A stretch of 64,000 nucleotides of DNA, from positions 372,001 through 436,000 of the forward strand of contig NZ_VYTY01000003.1 in assembly GCF_009821115.1 (NCBI RefSeq), read 5' to 3'. This DNA is from Nitrincola alkalisediminis (GTDB lineage Bacteria > Pseudomonadota > Gammaproteobacteria > Pseudomonadales > Balneatricaceae). Under the pieces are notes generated by a model, which was not told the DNA's origin, made no database searches, and was given only the letters and a program-made list of their open reading frames with translations. Each line of letters opens with the position of its first letter. The stretch's first letter is position 1. The position numbers and the translations under genes were made by a program. Positions 44,604 to 54,835 of the stretch are shown piece by piece.

Positions 44604-45932
44604 ATGAATTGGTATAAAAAGGTTGCATGGACCGAAGGGATGTTCATGCGTCCACAGCATTTTCAGCAGCAAGATCGTTATTTTGAAAAGTTTGTGAACT
44701 TAAAAACAACCTCTCTGGGTGGTTGTGCATGGGGCGTTATGCATTTGGCTCTTGATCAGGGCGCGTTGAAGATTGGCAAGATTATGATAAGTGAATGTGT
44801 TGGCATTTTTGAAGACGGAACGCCCTTTGAAATGCCTGGCACTGATCCGCTCCCTGATGCGTTGGATATTAGTGAATTGAAAGAAGGGGATTTGATTAAT
44901 CTCTGTTTACCCTTATGGAAGAAGGGGGCAGTGGAGATGGATCGATCACAGCAGGAGGTCAGCCATGCTCGGTATCGTATTGAAACGCATAGCATTGTAG
45001 ATTCAGTTGCTGGGCGCAGCCAGGTAGCAGATATTGATGTCGCGCACAAAAAACTGCGGTTATTACCGGAGCGGCTGGTGCATCAACACATGACAACGCT
45101 TAGGATTGCTCAAGTCCGATCCGTATCAGGCAACACAATAGAATTAGAGAGGGAGTTTGTACCGCCTACGCTTCATACTAGGGGAAACACAACGTTAACT
45201 TCTTATGTACACGAAATTGCAGGGCTTTTGTCGCTGCGAAGTCAGCTGTACGCTCAGCGAATCCTGAATGCAGGAACCGAAGGGGCCGCGGATATTTCGG
45301 ATCTTATGCTGTTACAGATTTCAAATCGCTATAAGGTTTTGTTTGATCACTACAGTCAATTAGAACACATTCATCCTATGGTTGTGTATGAGCAAGGTCT
45401 GAGTCTTGCTGCGGAGCTCGCAACATTTACATCCGATACTCGGCTGCCAAAAGACCTTAGGGGCTATGATCATAAGCAACTCAAGGCTTGCTTTGTTGAG
45501 TTGATTCGGGAGCTGAATCGATCGTTGAGTACCCTATTGGAGCAAAATGCCCATCGCATTGAACTTGAGATGAAAGGGTATGGCGTTCGTGTTGGTCAGA
45601 TTCCGAGCAATGAGTTGTCTGATCGCGCATACATCTTGGTTGTTACCTCGGATATGCCAAAAGAAGTCTTGAGAAATAAGCTACCGACACATTTAAAAAT
45701 AGGTCCAGTGGAATTGATTACACAACTTGTTAATCGTCACCTGCCAGGCATAAAAGTTGAACCTATGCCCGTAGCTCCACGACAAATTCCCTATTATGGA
45801 GGTGCCGTATATTTCGAATTGCAAGCTCAAGGTAAGCACTGGGACAGCATTAGTGCGAATCGGTCAATCGCACTTCATATTGGTGAGCAGTTTCCAAATC
45901 TGGAAATGGATTTGTGGGCGATAAAATATTAA
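44604..45932 (+). CDS. tssK: T6SS baseplate adaptor TssK
   Basis: 442 residues. The opening WTEGMFMRPQHFQQQDRYFE is the TssK signature. It connects the baseplate (TssEFG) to the TssLM membrane complex. 14 bases after tssJ. Confidence 0.95.
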   Translation: MNWYKKVAWTEGMFMRPQHFQQQDRYFEKFVNLKTTSLGGCAWGVMHLALDQGALKIGKIMISECVGIFEDGTPFEMPGTDPLPDALDISELKEGDLINLCLPLWKKGAVEMDRSQQEVSHARYRIETHSIVDSVAGRSQVADIDVAHKKLRLLPERLVHQHMTTLRIAQVRSVSGNTIELEREFVPPTLHTRGNTTLTSYVHEIAGLLSLRSQLYAQRILNAGTEGAADISDLMLLQISNRYKVLFDHYSQLEHIHPMVVYEQGLSLAAELATFTSDTRLPKDLRGYDHKQLKACFVELIRELNRSLSTLLEQNAHRIELEMKGYGVRVGQIPSNELSDRAYILVVTSDMPKEVLRNKLPTHLKIGPVELITQLVNRHLPGIKVEPMPVAPRQIPYYGGAVYFELQAQGKHWDSISANRSIALHIGEQFPNLEMDLWAIKY

Positions 45933-45946
45933 TTCAGGGATGATCA

Positions 45947-47245
45947 ATGGCCTTTATCAAAGATAGAACAGTTATGATTCCTACCCCGGGAGGGCGTGGA
46001 CGGTTTGACACGAGCCCAGAGGTTCAAAAGGAAGTCTCGTCGTCTATCCTCTCGGCCGAGGAGGTTTCACAGCTATCAAGTGGATTGAATGTGCTGGAGA
46101 ACAGTGCGTTCGAAATTTTATCTCTGTTGCCATCCATTCGTACCCAAACGACTGAGCTCACTGTGGATCAGCTCAGAAGCAAGTTGATCGCCATGGTCGA
46201 GTCCTTCGAAAGATCAGCGTATGAAGCCAATTTAGACTCGAAGGATGTGGAAATTGCGCGGTATATTTTGTGCGCAACTGTTGATGAACTTGTCATGAAC
46301 ACACCTCTAGGTGAAGAGGCTCAATGGAGCCGACATTGCCTTCTAAGTCATTATCATGGAGAAACCTGGGGGGGTGAAAACGTATTTGTCATTCTTAGCA
46401 ACTTAAATAAGAACCCGCACAAGAATATCGATTTATTGGAGTTGATTTACATTTGTTTGGCACTGGGTTTTGAAGGAAAGTATGGCGTAGAAGCCGATCG
46501 TCTCAGCCAATTGTATGAGCTTAAGAAAAGCCTCTATCACACGTTGACTCAGATTAGAGGAACGATGCCCAAAACACTGTCCCCACATTGGAAAGGGGAG
46601 GATACGCTTGCTAAAGCCTTGCGCAATTTTCTACCACTTTGGGTCGCCGCTGTCTTTTTAGTCGCCATGGCGTGCATGGTGTATTTTTACTTGTTGATTC
46701 ATGTTAACGATCAATCGAGTACTGCATTACGCAGTGCATCCAGAGTACTCACCGAGCAGCACAGTCAGTTTAGAGTGCAACTGCCACAGGTAAATGAGTC
46801 TGTATTTATTCGGGTCAGTCGTTTATTTGCTCCTGAGATTGAGAAGAATCAAATTCGTTTATCCGATCGTTCGCAGCAGATCCGCATTGTTATTAATTCA
46901 GATTTGCTTTTCCGTTCGGGCAGTGCGGAGCTTGAGCCTGAATATGCAGCGCTGATTTCCTACATGGGTAGGGAGTTGATGAGCGAGCAAGGACGAGTTT
47001 TAGTTGAGGGGCATACCGATAGCATTCCAATTAACACCATCAGATTTCCATCCAACTGGCACTTATCCCAAGCACGCGCGGAGCAGGTCAAGCGCCTACT
47101 GGAACAGGCGGGTCAAGAGTATGGACGTTATCAAATCGAAGCGAGAGCCGATACTCAGCCGCTCGCAAGTAATGCAACACCGGAAGGGCGTGCACAAAAT
47201 CGGCGGGTTGAGCTTGTACTTTTACCAGAAACGGATTGGCGATAA
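45947..47245 (+). CDS. tssL: T6SS inner-membrane TssL with C-terminal OmpA domain
   Basis: 432 residues. DotU domain in the first 220 residues (ARYILCATVDELVMNTPLGEEAQWSRHCLL), a single TM helix at about 230-250, then a periplasmic OmpA-type peptidoglycan-binding domain (VEGHTDSIPINTIRFPSNWHLSQ; GRAQNRRVELV). This is the extended form of TssL that anchors the complex to the wall itself. It partners TssM encoded next. Confidence 0.94.
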   Translation: MAFIKDRTVMIPTPGGRGRFDTSPEVQKEVSSSILSAEEVSQLSSGLNVLENSAFEILSLLPSIRTQTTELTVDQLRSKLIAMVESFERSAYEANLDSKDVEIARYILCATVDELVMNTPLGEEAQWSRHCLLSHYHGETWGGENVFVILSNLNKNPHKNIDLLELIYICLALGFEGKYGVEADRLSQLYELKKSLYHTLTQIRGTMPKTLSPHWKGEDTLAKALRNFLPLWVAAVFLVAMACMVYFYLLIHVNDQSSTALRSASRVLTEQHSQFRVQLPQVNESVFIRVSRLFAPEIEKNQIRLSDRSQQIRIVINSDLLFRSGSAELEPEYAALISYMGRELMSEQGRVLVEGHTDSIPINTIRFPSNWHLSQARAEQVKRLLEQAGQEYGRYQIEARADTQPLASNATPEGRAQNRRVELVLLPETDWR

Positions 47246-47261
47246 TGAAAGGGATATCTGA

Positions 47262-50200
47262 ATGAAAATGTTTTTTGGCACTTTTCTCAGTGTCGGGAGC
47301 TTATTGAGTTTAGTTGCACTTGGGCTGATAAGCCTAATGATTTGGTTTGTTTTACCTGCGTTAACGATGGGAGGCGCTGAGCCTTTTCAATCGATGTGGG
47401 CACGTGCGAGCATGATCGCATCTTTATTTGTGATGAGCTTTGCTTACAAGTTGAGGGGATGGATTGCAGATCGTAATCGTAATCAAAAATTAGAAAAGGC
47501 GGTCGTAGAAGACCCCTCACGGCCAGAAAGTGAGTCGACGGATCCGACTGAGTTTAAGACGAAGTTTGAAGAGGCCATTCATGTATTAAAAAAACTAAAA
47601 AACCCTGCTACTAAGGGGCATTATCTCTATAACTTGCCATGGTATATGCTCATCGGCCCTCCTGGAGCAGGTAAAACAACGGCATTGATTAATTCCGGAT
47701 TACACTTTCCTTTAATGGATCGTTTTGGTGCTTCAGTTCGAGGCACGGCAGGAACTAAAAGTTGTGATTGGTGGTTTACCGATCAAGCGATTTTGATTGA
47801 CACAGCCGGTCGTTTTACAACTCAAGATAACCAAGTTGATCGAGATAAAAAAGACTGGAATACCTTCCTATCGCTTCTTGTGAAGTATCGAAAGCGTAGA
47901 CCCATTAATGGCATTATCGTGGCATACAGTGTTGGTGATTTAGTTAGCAAGGATGAAGCTGATCTGATTGCGGATGCAAAGATGATTAAGCGTAGGGTGT
48001 ATGAGCTTTACGACACGCTTAAGATTAAGTTTCCAGTCTACTTGGTTCTCACCAAACTCGATTTATTACCGGGTTTTGATGAATATTTTGCGACCTTAGA
48101 CACTGAAGGTCGAGAGCAAGTGTTTGGGACGACCTTCAAGCTAACCGAGCAGGACGTTGACCCAGTCAGCGGTTATTTGATTGAGCATCGCTTATTAGTT
48201 GAGCGTTTGCAGGTCAAAGTATTGGATGTGCTTAAACAAGAGTCTGACCAGTCTAAACGAGATGCGGCGTATATTTTTCCGCGAATGATGGCGTCCCTGC
48301 AGGATCGAATAGCGTTATTGATTGATAGCAGTTTTACAGCGACTCGATTTGAACAGCCTATTATGTTACGGGGGGCGTATTTTACCAGTGGTACTCAAGA
48401 CGGCAGTATGTTGGATCGAGTGATCAGTGGTTTATCTGCGCATTTAGGGCGAGCAAGATCAGCGGATAAACGTCAAGGTAAAAGCTTTTTTATAAAGCAT
48501 TTGCTTCAAGAGGTTGTATTCAAGGAAGGGGGGTTAGCTGGGCAGAACAGACGATTTGAAAAAATACAATCAGCACTCTATGTCATGACGTGTACATTCA
48601 TGTTATTGGCAACCGTCGGTATGTCGGCTTTGTGGTATCAAAGTTATTTAAAGAATATGGAGTATTTACATCAGTTTGACGAAGCGATTGTTGAGATTGA
48701 TCAGTTAAGCCAAAGCCTACCGGAAAGCGATCATAGTTTAGAACGCATACTGCCAGTGCTACATAAAACACGTCATTTGCCCTTTGGTTATGCAAGCTTA
48801 AATGACAGGGGGCCTTGGTTCAAAGGCGCTGGGTTAAATCAGACGGGCAAAATGCAGAATGAAGCCATCGCATTGTACGAGCGCTCTTTGCTGAATATCT
48901 TACTTCCCCGCTTTATGTTTTTTATTGAAAATCGATTGATTCATGCATCTGAGACGACCTACGATGATTTGACAATGTATCAAATCTTGGGAGGAACTGT
49001 TGAAAAGGACGATGATTTTATTCGACGTTACTTGCGCTTGGTTGTATCTAAAGACGGTCAAATACTCGGTGACAGTCTAGGTCTGCATATCTTTCATTTG
49101 CTGTCTATTTTACCGAATCACTATGCACCCACATTGAATCAGGAGTTGCTGGAACATGCACAACGAAGAGTTTTGCAGCAACCCGCGGCATCCCGCTTGT
49201 TGGATCAAGTACAGCACGAAGCAAAGCGATTGCAGCTACGACCGTATCATTTATTGGATTTAGTCGGTACTCAGGGGGCGATGATTTTTTCTGTTCAGGG
49301 TAAAGGGATTCAAGATACGTTAATCGATAGCCATTTTACACATCAAGCTGCTCAGCTTTTTTTTGCTGAACAAACAGATCCACTTGCTCGAATTATCGCA
49401 AAAGATGCGCAGGTGTTAGGTTATGACTCAATATTGGAGGAACGTTATAGAGCGGATGTATTCAGGCAGTATTTGCAGCAGTATCAAGAGGCGTGGTTGC
49501 AGACGTTGCAATCGATTGAGCTAACGGATACGTCCGACTCACAAGCAAAAATCCGCACGATAGAAACCTTGACTCAAGCAGGCTCTCCGCTCACTCAGTT
49601 GCTAAGCGTGGTTCGAAAAAATACTGAGTTCTCGGCACTCTTTGTATCCCCAGCAACACTGGTTGAGCAAGGGCTTGATTTTAATTCACTTGACGAGCTG
49701 GCCTTGTTAAGCCAAGCCAATTTCGATGTTTTATCCTTAGAGGCAATGCCTGTTTTGCTTCATCTCCATCAGTTAGTCCACCCCAATGAGGCTGGGCAGT
49801 TTGAACGCTTGTCGCAACTCTATGTGCAGCTAAATGAGTTGAGCGTCTTTTTAAAGGGCTTACAAAGTAGCATCAATTTAGAGCGAGCCGCATGGATGCA
49901 AGCCAGTCAGCATCAGGGAGTGAGTGACGTGGTGACGCGTTTGGAAAATGAGATGTCACGTCTACCCGAGCCTATATCGGGGTGGGTGGCTCAATTGATT
50001 AACTCTGCGAAAGCTCAAACCGGAGCGCAAGCGCGCAGTTATATCCAAAATCAATGGTCAAGCAACGTAGTGCCCGCGTGCCGCGATATGATCGAAGATC
50101 GATATCCCTTTTCAGCACATGCTTCTCGCGAAATGACCCTAAGAGACTTAACCACCTATTTTGCATCTGGTGGAATCGTTGACCGTTATTTTCAAGAGTT

Positions 50201-50732
50201 TTTAGCACCATATGTTGATCGATCACGCACGCCATGGCGTTGGCAAAAAATTACGGGTTTCGAGTCCATGGAGGTGAATAGAGTCCTTCGGCAAATCGAA
50301 TTAAGTCATCGAATTCAAAATATGTTTTTTGGCCCGGGTGGGCAAACGCCGTCTCTGAGTTTTGAGTTGGTGCCAAGGGATGTTGATCCTAGCATTCTAA
50401 AGGTCACTTTGGTGGTTGATAACGAAGAATTAAGCTATTCACACGGTCCCAAATTAGGCCGTCGCTTTACGTGGCCTTCCGCAAATCTTAGCACTCAGTC
50501 ATTTGCACGTTTGGTTATTGAAACGCATGAAAATGCGGAGTCGTTGACAGAACGGGGGGAGTGGTCATTGTTTAGACTGCTGGATAAAGGGCAGATCACA
50601 TCATTGGACAGTGAACGTTATTTACTGGAGTTCAAAACGCGTAAAGGTGTTCCCTTGTCTTTCGAGTTGATTGCGGGAAGCGTCTACAACCCGTTTGATG
50701 CAAATCTATTTAAATCCATCAGGTGTCATTGA
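47262..50732 (+). CDS. tssM: T6SS inner-membrane TssM (IcmF)
   Basis: 1156 residues. Two N-terminal TM helices (about 5-30 and 40-60), a cytoplasmic NTPase-like domain with Walker A GPPGAGKTTAL near residue 132 and DTAGRF, a third TM near residue 440-465, and a large periplasmic region that contacts TssJ. The Walker motif is intact, unlike some TssM proteins. 10 bases of overlap with the open frame of tagF. Confidence 0.95.
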   Translation: MKMFFGTFLSVGSLLSLVALGLISLMIWFVLPALTMGGAEPFQSMWARASMIASLFVMSFAYKLRGWIADRNRNQKLEKAVVEDPSRPESESTDPTEFKTKFEEAIHVLKKLKNPATKGHYLYNLPWYMLIGPPGAGKTTALINSGLHFPLMDRFGASVRGTAGTKSCDWWFTDQAILIDTAGRFTTQDNQVDRDKKDWNTFLSLLVKYRKRRPINGIIVAYSVGDLVSKDEADLIADAKMIKRRVYELYDTLKIKFPVYLVLTKLDLLPGFDEYFATLDTEGREQVFGTTFKLTEQDVDPVSGYLIEHRLLVERLQVKVLDVLKQESDQSKRDAAYIFPRMMASLQDRIALLIDSSFTATRFEQPIMLRGAYFTSGTQDGSMLDRVISGLSAHLGRARSADKRQGKSFFIKHLLQEVVFKEGGLAGQNRRFEKIQSALYVMTCTFMLLATVGMSALWYQSYLKNMEYLHQFDEAIVEIDQLSQSLPESDHSLERILPVLHKTRHLPFGYASLNDRGPWFKGAGLNQTGKMQNEAIALYERSLLNILLPRFMFFIENRLIHASETTYDDLTMYQILGGTVEKDDDFIRRYLRLVVSKDGQILGDSLGLHIFHLLSILPNHYAPTLNQELLEHAQRRVLQQPAASRLLDQVQHEAKRLQLRPYHLLDLVGTQGAMIFSVQGKGIQDTLIDSHFTHQAAQLFFAEQTDPLARIIAKDAQVLGYDSILEERYRADVFRQYLQQYQEAWLQTLQSIELTDTSDSQAKIRTIETLTQAGSPLTQLLSVVRKNTEFSALFVSPATLVEQGLDFNSLDELALLSQANFDVLSLEAMPVLLHLHQLVHPNEAGQFERLSQLYVQLNELSVFLKGLQSSINLERAAWMQASQHQGVSDVVTRLENEMSRLPEPISGWVAQLINSAKAQTGAQARSYIQNQWSSNVVPACRDMIEDRYPFSAHASREMTLRDLTTYFASGGIVDRYFQEFLAPYVDRSRTPWRWQKITGFESMEVNRVLRQIELSHRIQNMFFGPGGQTPSLSFELVPRDVDPSILKVTLVVDNEELSYSHGPKLGRRFTWPSANLSTQSFARLVIETHENAESLTERGEWSLFRLLDKGQITSLDSERYLLEFKTRKGVPLSFELIAGSVYNPFDANLFKSIRCH

Positions 50733-50734
50733 TC

Positions 50735-51373
50735 ATGAAATCTATTGGTATCTATGGCAAGTTGCCCGCTCATCGAGATTATGTGTTACTCAATTTACCT
50801 GAGTCTGTTGAGGCCACTTTATATGACTGGTTAGGACCTCTTTTGTCCGAGGCACAAGCAACGCTTGGGTATGAGGCATGGTTGAGTGCATATTTAAATG
50901 CCAGTCCTTGCGGCTATGCTATCGCATTTCAGCGACCTGAGCCGATGATGTATATCGGAGTTATGACCTCCAGTGTTGATGCTGTGGGGCGCTATTTTCC
51001 TCTGCTGAGCGGTGTCCAGCTGACGGGTGAAAACGCCTTGGTGAATTTTAATCCCAGAGCGATGCAAAATGTCCTCAATGCGCTTGTCGATCAACAGGTG
51101 AATGCACTGCATCAGCGGCAATCCATAGAAGTACATTATCAGTCCGTAGTCGCTTTATTATCAAAGGATTTACTTACGCCGTGGCAGGATAGCTCGCTTG
51201 CTCACTTGCCAATGTCCGCTCAGTCAAACGACTCCATCCCGCTACTTGAGGGCGTTCAGTCCTATTGGTGGGCGTTGGATCAGCCCAGCCTAGAGATCAT
51301 GTGCATGGGACTACCGTCGGCTGATTTTTATCAATCCCTTTTAGCCTTGGAGTCGGCAATTCATGACGGATAA
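50735..51373 (+). CDS. tagF: T6SS-associated TagF
   Basis: 212 residues. Begins MKSIGIYGKLPAHRDYV, typical of TagF (ImpM/SciT), a post-translational repressor of T6SS that binds the FHA protein in Pseudomonas. Start at ATG 50735, two bases after the tssM stop; an in-frame GTG at 50723 is possible. Overlaps pppA by 11 bases. Confidence 0.9.
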   Translation: MKSIGIYGKLPAHRDYVLLNLPESVEATLYDWLGPLLSEAQATLGYEAWLSAYLNASPCGYAIAFQRPEPMMYIGVMTSSVDAVGRYFPLLSGVQLTGENALVNFNPRAMQNVLNALVDQQVNALHQRQSIEVHYQSVVALLSKDLLTPWQDSSLAHLPMSAQSNDSIPLLEGVQSYWWALDQPSLEIMCMGLPSADFYQSLLALESAIHDG

Positions 51374-52157
51374 ACAATTGTTCCCCAACCCGCTACCCGA
51401 GATCAAAACCTCTGTGTCTAGATGGATTAGTGTCGGAGACAGCCTGGCAGGTCCAGTAAGGGCATGTAACGAGGACCGAATTTACGCAGACGATGCCTTG
51501 GGCTTGTGGTGTGTTGCCGATGGGATGGGCGGTCATTCTGAAGGGGGGGTCGCCAGTAGTTTGATTACTCAATCCTTAGAGGATTTACACGCAGATGAGA
51601 TCGATAATATTGATGATTTACTCAATAAAGTCATCGATCTTTTAAAGACGACCAATCAAATTATTTACTCCCTTGCCTCTGAGATGTTCGAGTCCAAGCA
51701 GATCATGGGCTCGACCTTTGTCCTTTTGCTTCTATCGAAGGATAAGGGGTATGTGTTATGGGCCGGCGACAGTCGCCTGTATCGTATGCGGGATGTCTAT
51801 TTTGAGCAAATCACGATTGATCACACGCAATACGAAGCACTGAAATCTCAGCGTTTACTGGATGAGGTGAATGGGCAGAGTACAACAACGCATCCTGCAA
51901 GCCACATTTTGACACGTGCTATGGGTGTGAGTGAGCAGATTGAAATCGATATCCAAGCTCTGGATGTCAAACAAAATGATGTATTTCTACTGTGTACGGA
52001 TGGACTTTACAACGTTATGGATCAAATGGAGCTGGGTAAATTATTGTATTACGCCGATGACTACGCCTCGGCATTGAAAACACTCATTCACACAGGCGTT
52101 GTACGTGAGACATCTGATAATCTGAGTGCTGTCATAGTTGGAGATCGTGATGCGTAA
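51363..52157 (+). CDS. pppA: PP2C-type Ser/Thr phosphatase PppA
   Basis: 264 residues. PP2C motifs in order: RACNEDR, VADGMGGHSEGG, WAGDSRLYR, LLCTDGLYNV and SDNLSAVIV, carrying the metal-binding aspartates. It reverses phosphorylation of the FHA protein by the T6SS kinase. Cytoplasmic, no TM. The next gene starts within its last codons. Confidence 0.93.
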   Translation: MTDKQLFPNPLPEIKTSVSRWISVGDSLAGPVRACNEDRIYADDALGLWCVADGMGGHSEGGVASSLITQSLEDLHADEIDNIDDLLNKVIDLLKTTNQIIYSLASEMFESKQIMGSTFVLLLLSKDKGYVLWAGDSRLYRMRDVYFEQITIDHTQYEALKSQRLLDEVNGQSTTTHPASHILTRAMGVSEQIEIDIQALDVKQNDVFLLCTDGLYNVMDQMELGKLLYYADDYASALKTLIHTGVVRETSDNLSAVIVGDRDA

Positions 52158-53139
52158 CCTCTGGTGGCTAAGTTGTATCTGTGTACTGGCGGCGTGCAAT
52201 ACGATGCCTGAAAAGGAGTTGCATGAGGTTGATGAAGTTACCATTACCGATGAGGACTTGATGAGATTCTATAAAGGGTTTCATCAGGTGGGTGTCCGTT
52301 TGTTAAGCGAAAATGCCGGAGCGGGCGGGAGAGCGAATTTAAATCAGTTTTATGCGCTTTATTTCAATGATGAAATTGAGTCAGCTATAGAATACTTAGG
52401 GATGTCATTGTTCGCAGACCCGTTTAATGAAAACAGCCGTGTGGTTGCCGCGCAGGTTGAGTCTCAGAACTTATTTGGCTTATTGAGCCAAGGCAGTCAA
52501 GGGCGAACCGACGTCAAGACACACCTTGTCAACGGACAGGCAAACTTTCTCGAATTATCAAAGCGAATATATGGCACTGAGCACTACGCTGTATTGCTGC
52601 AACGTTACAACCAAGCCTTTAATGAACATTACCCTCAAATAGAGATTGTGCTTGCGCCTGAGTTGGCATTGCTTCCGGTTATTGGTGAGCATTTTCAAAA
52701 GGCTCGACCCGTTCGTCAAGTCACCAGGGGGGAAAGGCCAAGATCTGACGTAGTCCGATCTCAACCCGTTCCCCCGTCTAGAGTGCCGACTGAACCCGTG
52801 GCGGTTGTACCCGATGAGGCATCTGAGAGTGCGCGTGTCGAAATTGTTGTACCACCTGTCACACCTGAGCAGTTGCATCAGCAGGGTCAATCATCTTTAG
52901 CCTATCAACGATTACGGGCGCAGAGTGAAGCCGAGCGTAATACGCCGTTATATGAACAGCTACGCGAAGAGCTGGTTGATCAGCCTTACCGAGAGGGTGT
53001 TAGTTACTTTCACGATCAGGAGGTCGAGAAAGCCGTTGTGCGGTTCAAACAGGTGTTGCGCTTAGAACCCAGCCATCAACGTGCTCAAGATTATTTAGAG
53101 CGAGCGCTAAAGTTGAGTGAACGTTTAACTCACCCCTAA
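52150..53139 (+). CDS. T6SS-linked lipoprotein with LysM-like and TPR-like segments, function unknown
   Basis: 329 residues from ATG 52150, which overlaps pppA by 8 bases. Lipobox LAAC near residue 16. A LysM-like segment at about 115-155 (VNGQANFLELSKRIYGTEHYAVLLQRYN) suggests wall binding; a Pro/Val/Arg-rich linker follows (about 185-235); the end has a TPR-like helical pair (YREGVSYFHDQEVEKAVVRFKQVLRLEPSHQRAQDYL). I do not recognise a standard Tss/Tag family. Its place inside the operon argues for a structural or regulatory role in the envelope. Confidence 0.75.
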   Translation: MRNLWWLSCICVLAACNTMPEKELHEVDEVTITDEDLMRFYKGFHQVGVRLLSENAGAGGRANLNQFYALYFNDEIESAIEYLGMSLFADPFNENSRVVAAQVESQNLFGLLSQGSQGRTDVKTHLVNGQANFLELSKRIYGTEHYAVLLQRYNQAFNEHYPQIEIVLAPELALLPVIGEHFQKARPVRQVTRGERPRSDVVRSQPVPPSRVPTEPVAVVPDEASESARVEIVVPPVTPEQLHQQGQSSLAYQRLRAQSEAERNTPLYEQLREELVDQPYREGVSYFHDQEVEKAVVRFKQVLRLEPSHQRAQDYLERALKLSERLTHP

Positions 53140-53218
53140 AAATGCGTTAGGGGTGAATACAGGTGAAAGGATACAAATCCTATTTTGTTAAATTAGGATT
53201 TTTTGAATGGAGTTGGAT

Positions 53219-54301
53219 ATGGATATAAAAGGGTTGCATAAACCTATTTCTGATGAGTTTCCACAAGGTGAGGATCTGCGCTCTGGCCACTGGCGTGAAG
53301 AGGTGTATGCGTTAAAAGATCTAAGAAACCTGTTACGAAATAAAGAGCGTCAAGCCCTGAGTGTTGAGGATATTTATGCAGGTTATCCAGCTTGGCAGCC
53401 CTTATTCGAACGATCCGTTTTTCTGTTAGAAAACGTTAGCAAAGATTTAGAGGTGATGGCCTGGGTGATTGAATCCGCTTTGCGACTTGATGGATTTAAG
53501 GGCCTTGCTGAAAGCCTTACTCAATTAGAGGCTCTGCTGACTTTACATTGGCCGAATCTATACCCTAAAGATGAAGATGGATTTGAATCAACTCTATTTC
53601 CATTAACAGGTCTGAATGGTTTGTCTTCAGAGGGGGCTTTGATCATGCCCTTGAGAATGGCGCCTTTGTTTATGGGCAGCCCTGCGGTTTCATTGTTGGA
53701 TTGCGTGAAGGCTTTTGAGGTCTCAGAAACCAAAGATCCTCAGAAGAAGGAAGCACTTAAACAAAAGGGAATGCTGGATTATGAGTCTGTGCAAGCTCAG
53801 ATTGCCGAGCTTAGTTATGAACGTCGACAAGGATCCTTGTCTTTTATAGAGCAATGTGTCGACACATTTTCCAGGATTGAACAGTTTTTGTACGATCATT
53901 GTGGTCATGAATCTCCACCTTCCTCACAAATAAAAGGCATTTTGCAGCAAGCTCTTGATCGTGCTGTGCATCTTGCTGCCTTATCTGACCCTTTAGAAAC
54001 CCTGGAACTACCGAATGATCTCATTGAATCTAAACAGGAAAATCTAGAGGTAGCGAGCCCTATCACGGCGATAAAGGCAAATCATGTCAATATTCGAAAT
54101 CGACAAGATGCCTTTATTCTGATTCGAAAACTGATTGTCTTTTTTAAAGAGACAGAGCCTCACTCGCCGATTGCTTATAACTTAGAGCGTATTAATCGAT
54201 GGGGGGAGTTGAGCTTACCTGAACTGATTAGCGAGCTGATCACAGATGAAAGTGCACGTTTGAACTTTAAAAAAATCACTGGCGTTGAAGACATCAACTA
54301 A
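53219..54301 (+). CDS. tssA: T6SS TssA (ImpA N-terminal domain)
   Basis: About 360 residues. ImpA_N domain in the first 140 residues (ISDEFPQGEDLRSG; LTQLEALLTLHWPNLYP; LFPLTGLNGL). The C-terminal helical part (IRNRQDAFILIRKLIVFFKETEPHSPIAYNLERINRWG) is typical of short TssA proteins. It caps and primes sheath/tube assembly. Start at 53219 with GGAG 6 bases upstream; the Met at 53207 is an alternative. Confidence 0.92.
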   Translation: MDIKGLHKPISDEFPQGEDLRSGHWREEVYALKDLRNLLRNKERQALSVEDIYAGYPAWQPLFERSVFLLENVSKDLEVMAWVIESALRLDGFKGLAESLTQLEALLTLHWPNLYPKDEDGFESTLFPLTGLNGLSSEGALIMPLRMAPLFMGSPAVSLLDCVKAFEVSETKDPQKKEALKQKGMLDYESVQAQIAELSYERRQGSLSFIEQCVDTFSRIEQFLYDHCGHESPPSSQIKGILQQALDRAVHLAALSDPLETLELPNDLIESKQENLEVASPITAIKANHVNIRNRQDAFILIRKLIVFFKETEPHSPIAYNLERINRWGELSLPELISELITDESARLNFKKITGVEDIN

Positions 54302-54316
54302 TAAGGGAATAGAAAT

Positions 54317-54835
54317 ATGAGCGATAGTATTCACAACAAACTCGAAAAAGTGCGTAAGCCCAGAGTTCATATCAAATATGATATTGAAACAGAGGGCAAA
54401 ACCGTTGAAAAAGAATTGCCTTTTGTCGTTGGAGTGATGGGCGATTTTGTTGGAAATCCGTCTCAGCCTAAAAAGCCTCTATCAGAACGCAAATTTGTTC
54501 AGATAGATCGTTACAACATGAATGATGTAATGAAAAAAATGGAACCAGGTTTGAATTTAAAGGTAAAAAATACCTTAACCGATGATGATAGTCTGATGTC
54601 CGTTGATCTGAAGTTCACTTCTATGCAGGACTTTGAGCCGGGAAGTTTAGTCGAGCAAGTTGAACCCTTAAAAAAACTACTGGACACTCGAAATAAACTG
54701 CGTGATTTGTTAACCAAGTCGGATCGTTCGGAAGAGTTAGAGTCTATCTTAGAAAGCGTTCTGCAAAGTACTGACAAAGTTGGGCATCTCGCGTCACGTT
54801 TAAATGAAGACAACAAGGAAGGTAATGATGAGTAG
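54317..54835 (+). CDS. tssB: T6SS sheath small subunit TssB
   Basis: 172 residues, standard length. [29 protein letters not shown] is the conserved TssB start. Forms the contractile sheath with TssC. Its 3' end overlaps the start of tssC. Confidence 0.95.
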   Translation: MSDSIHNKLEKVRKPRVHIKYDIETEGKTVEKELPFVVGVMGDFVGNPSQPKKPLSERKFVQIDRYNMNDVMKKMEPGLNLKVKNTLTDDDSLMSVDLKFTSMQDFEPGSLVEQVEPLKKLLDTRNKLRDLLTKSDRSEELESILESVLQSTDKVGHLASRLNEDNKEGNDE

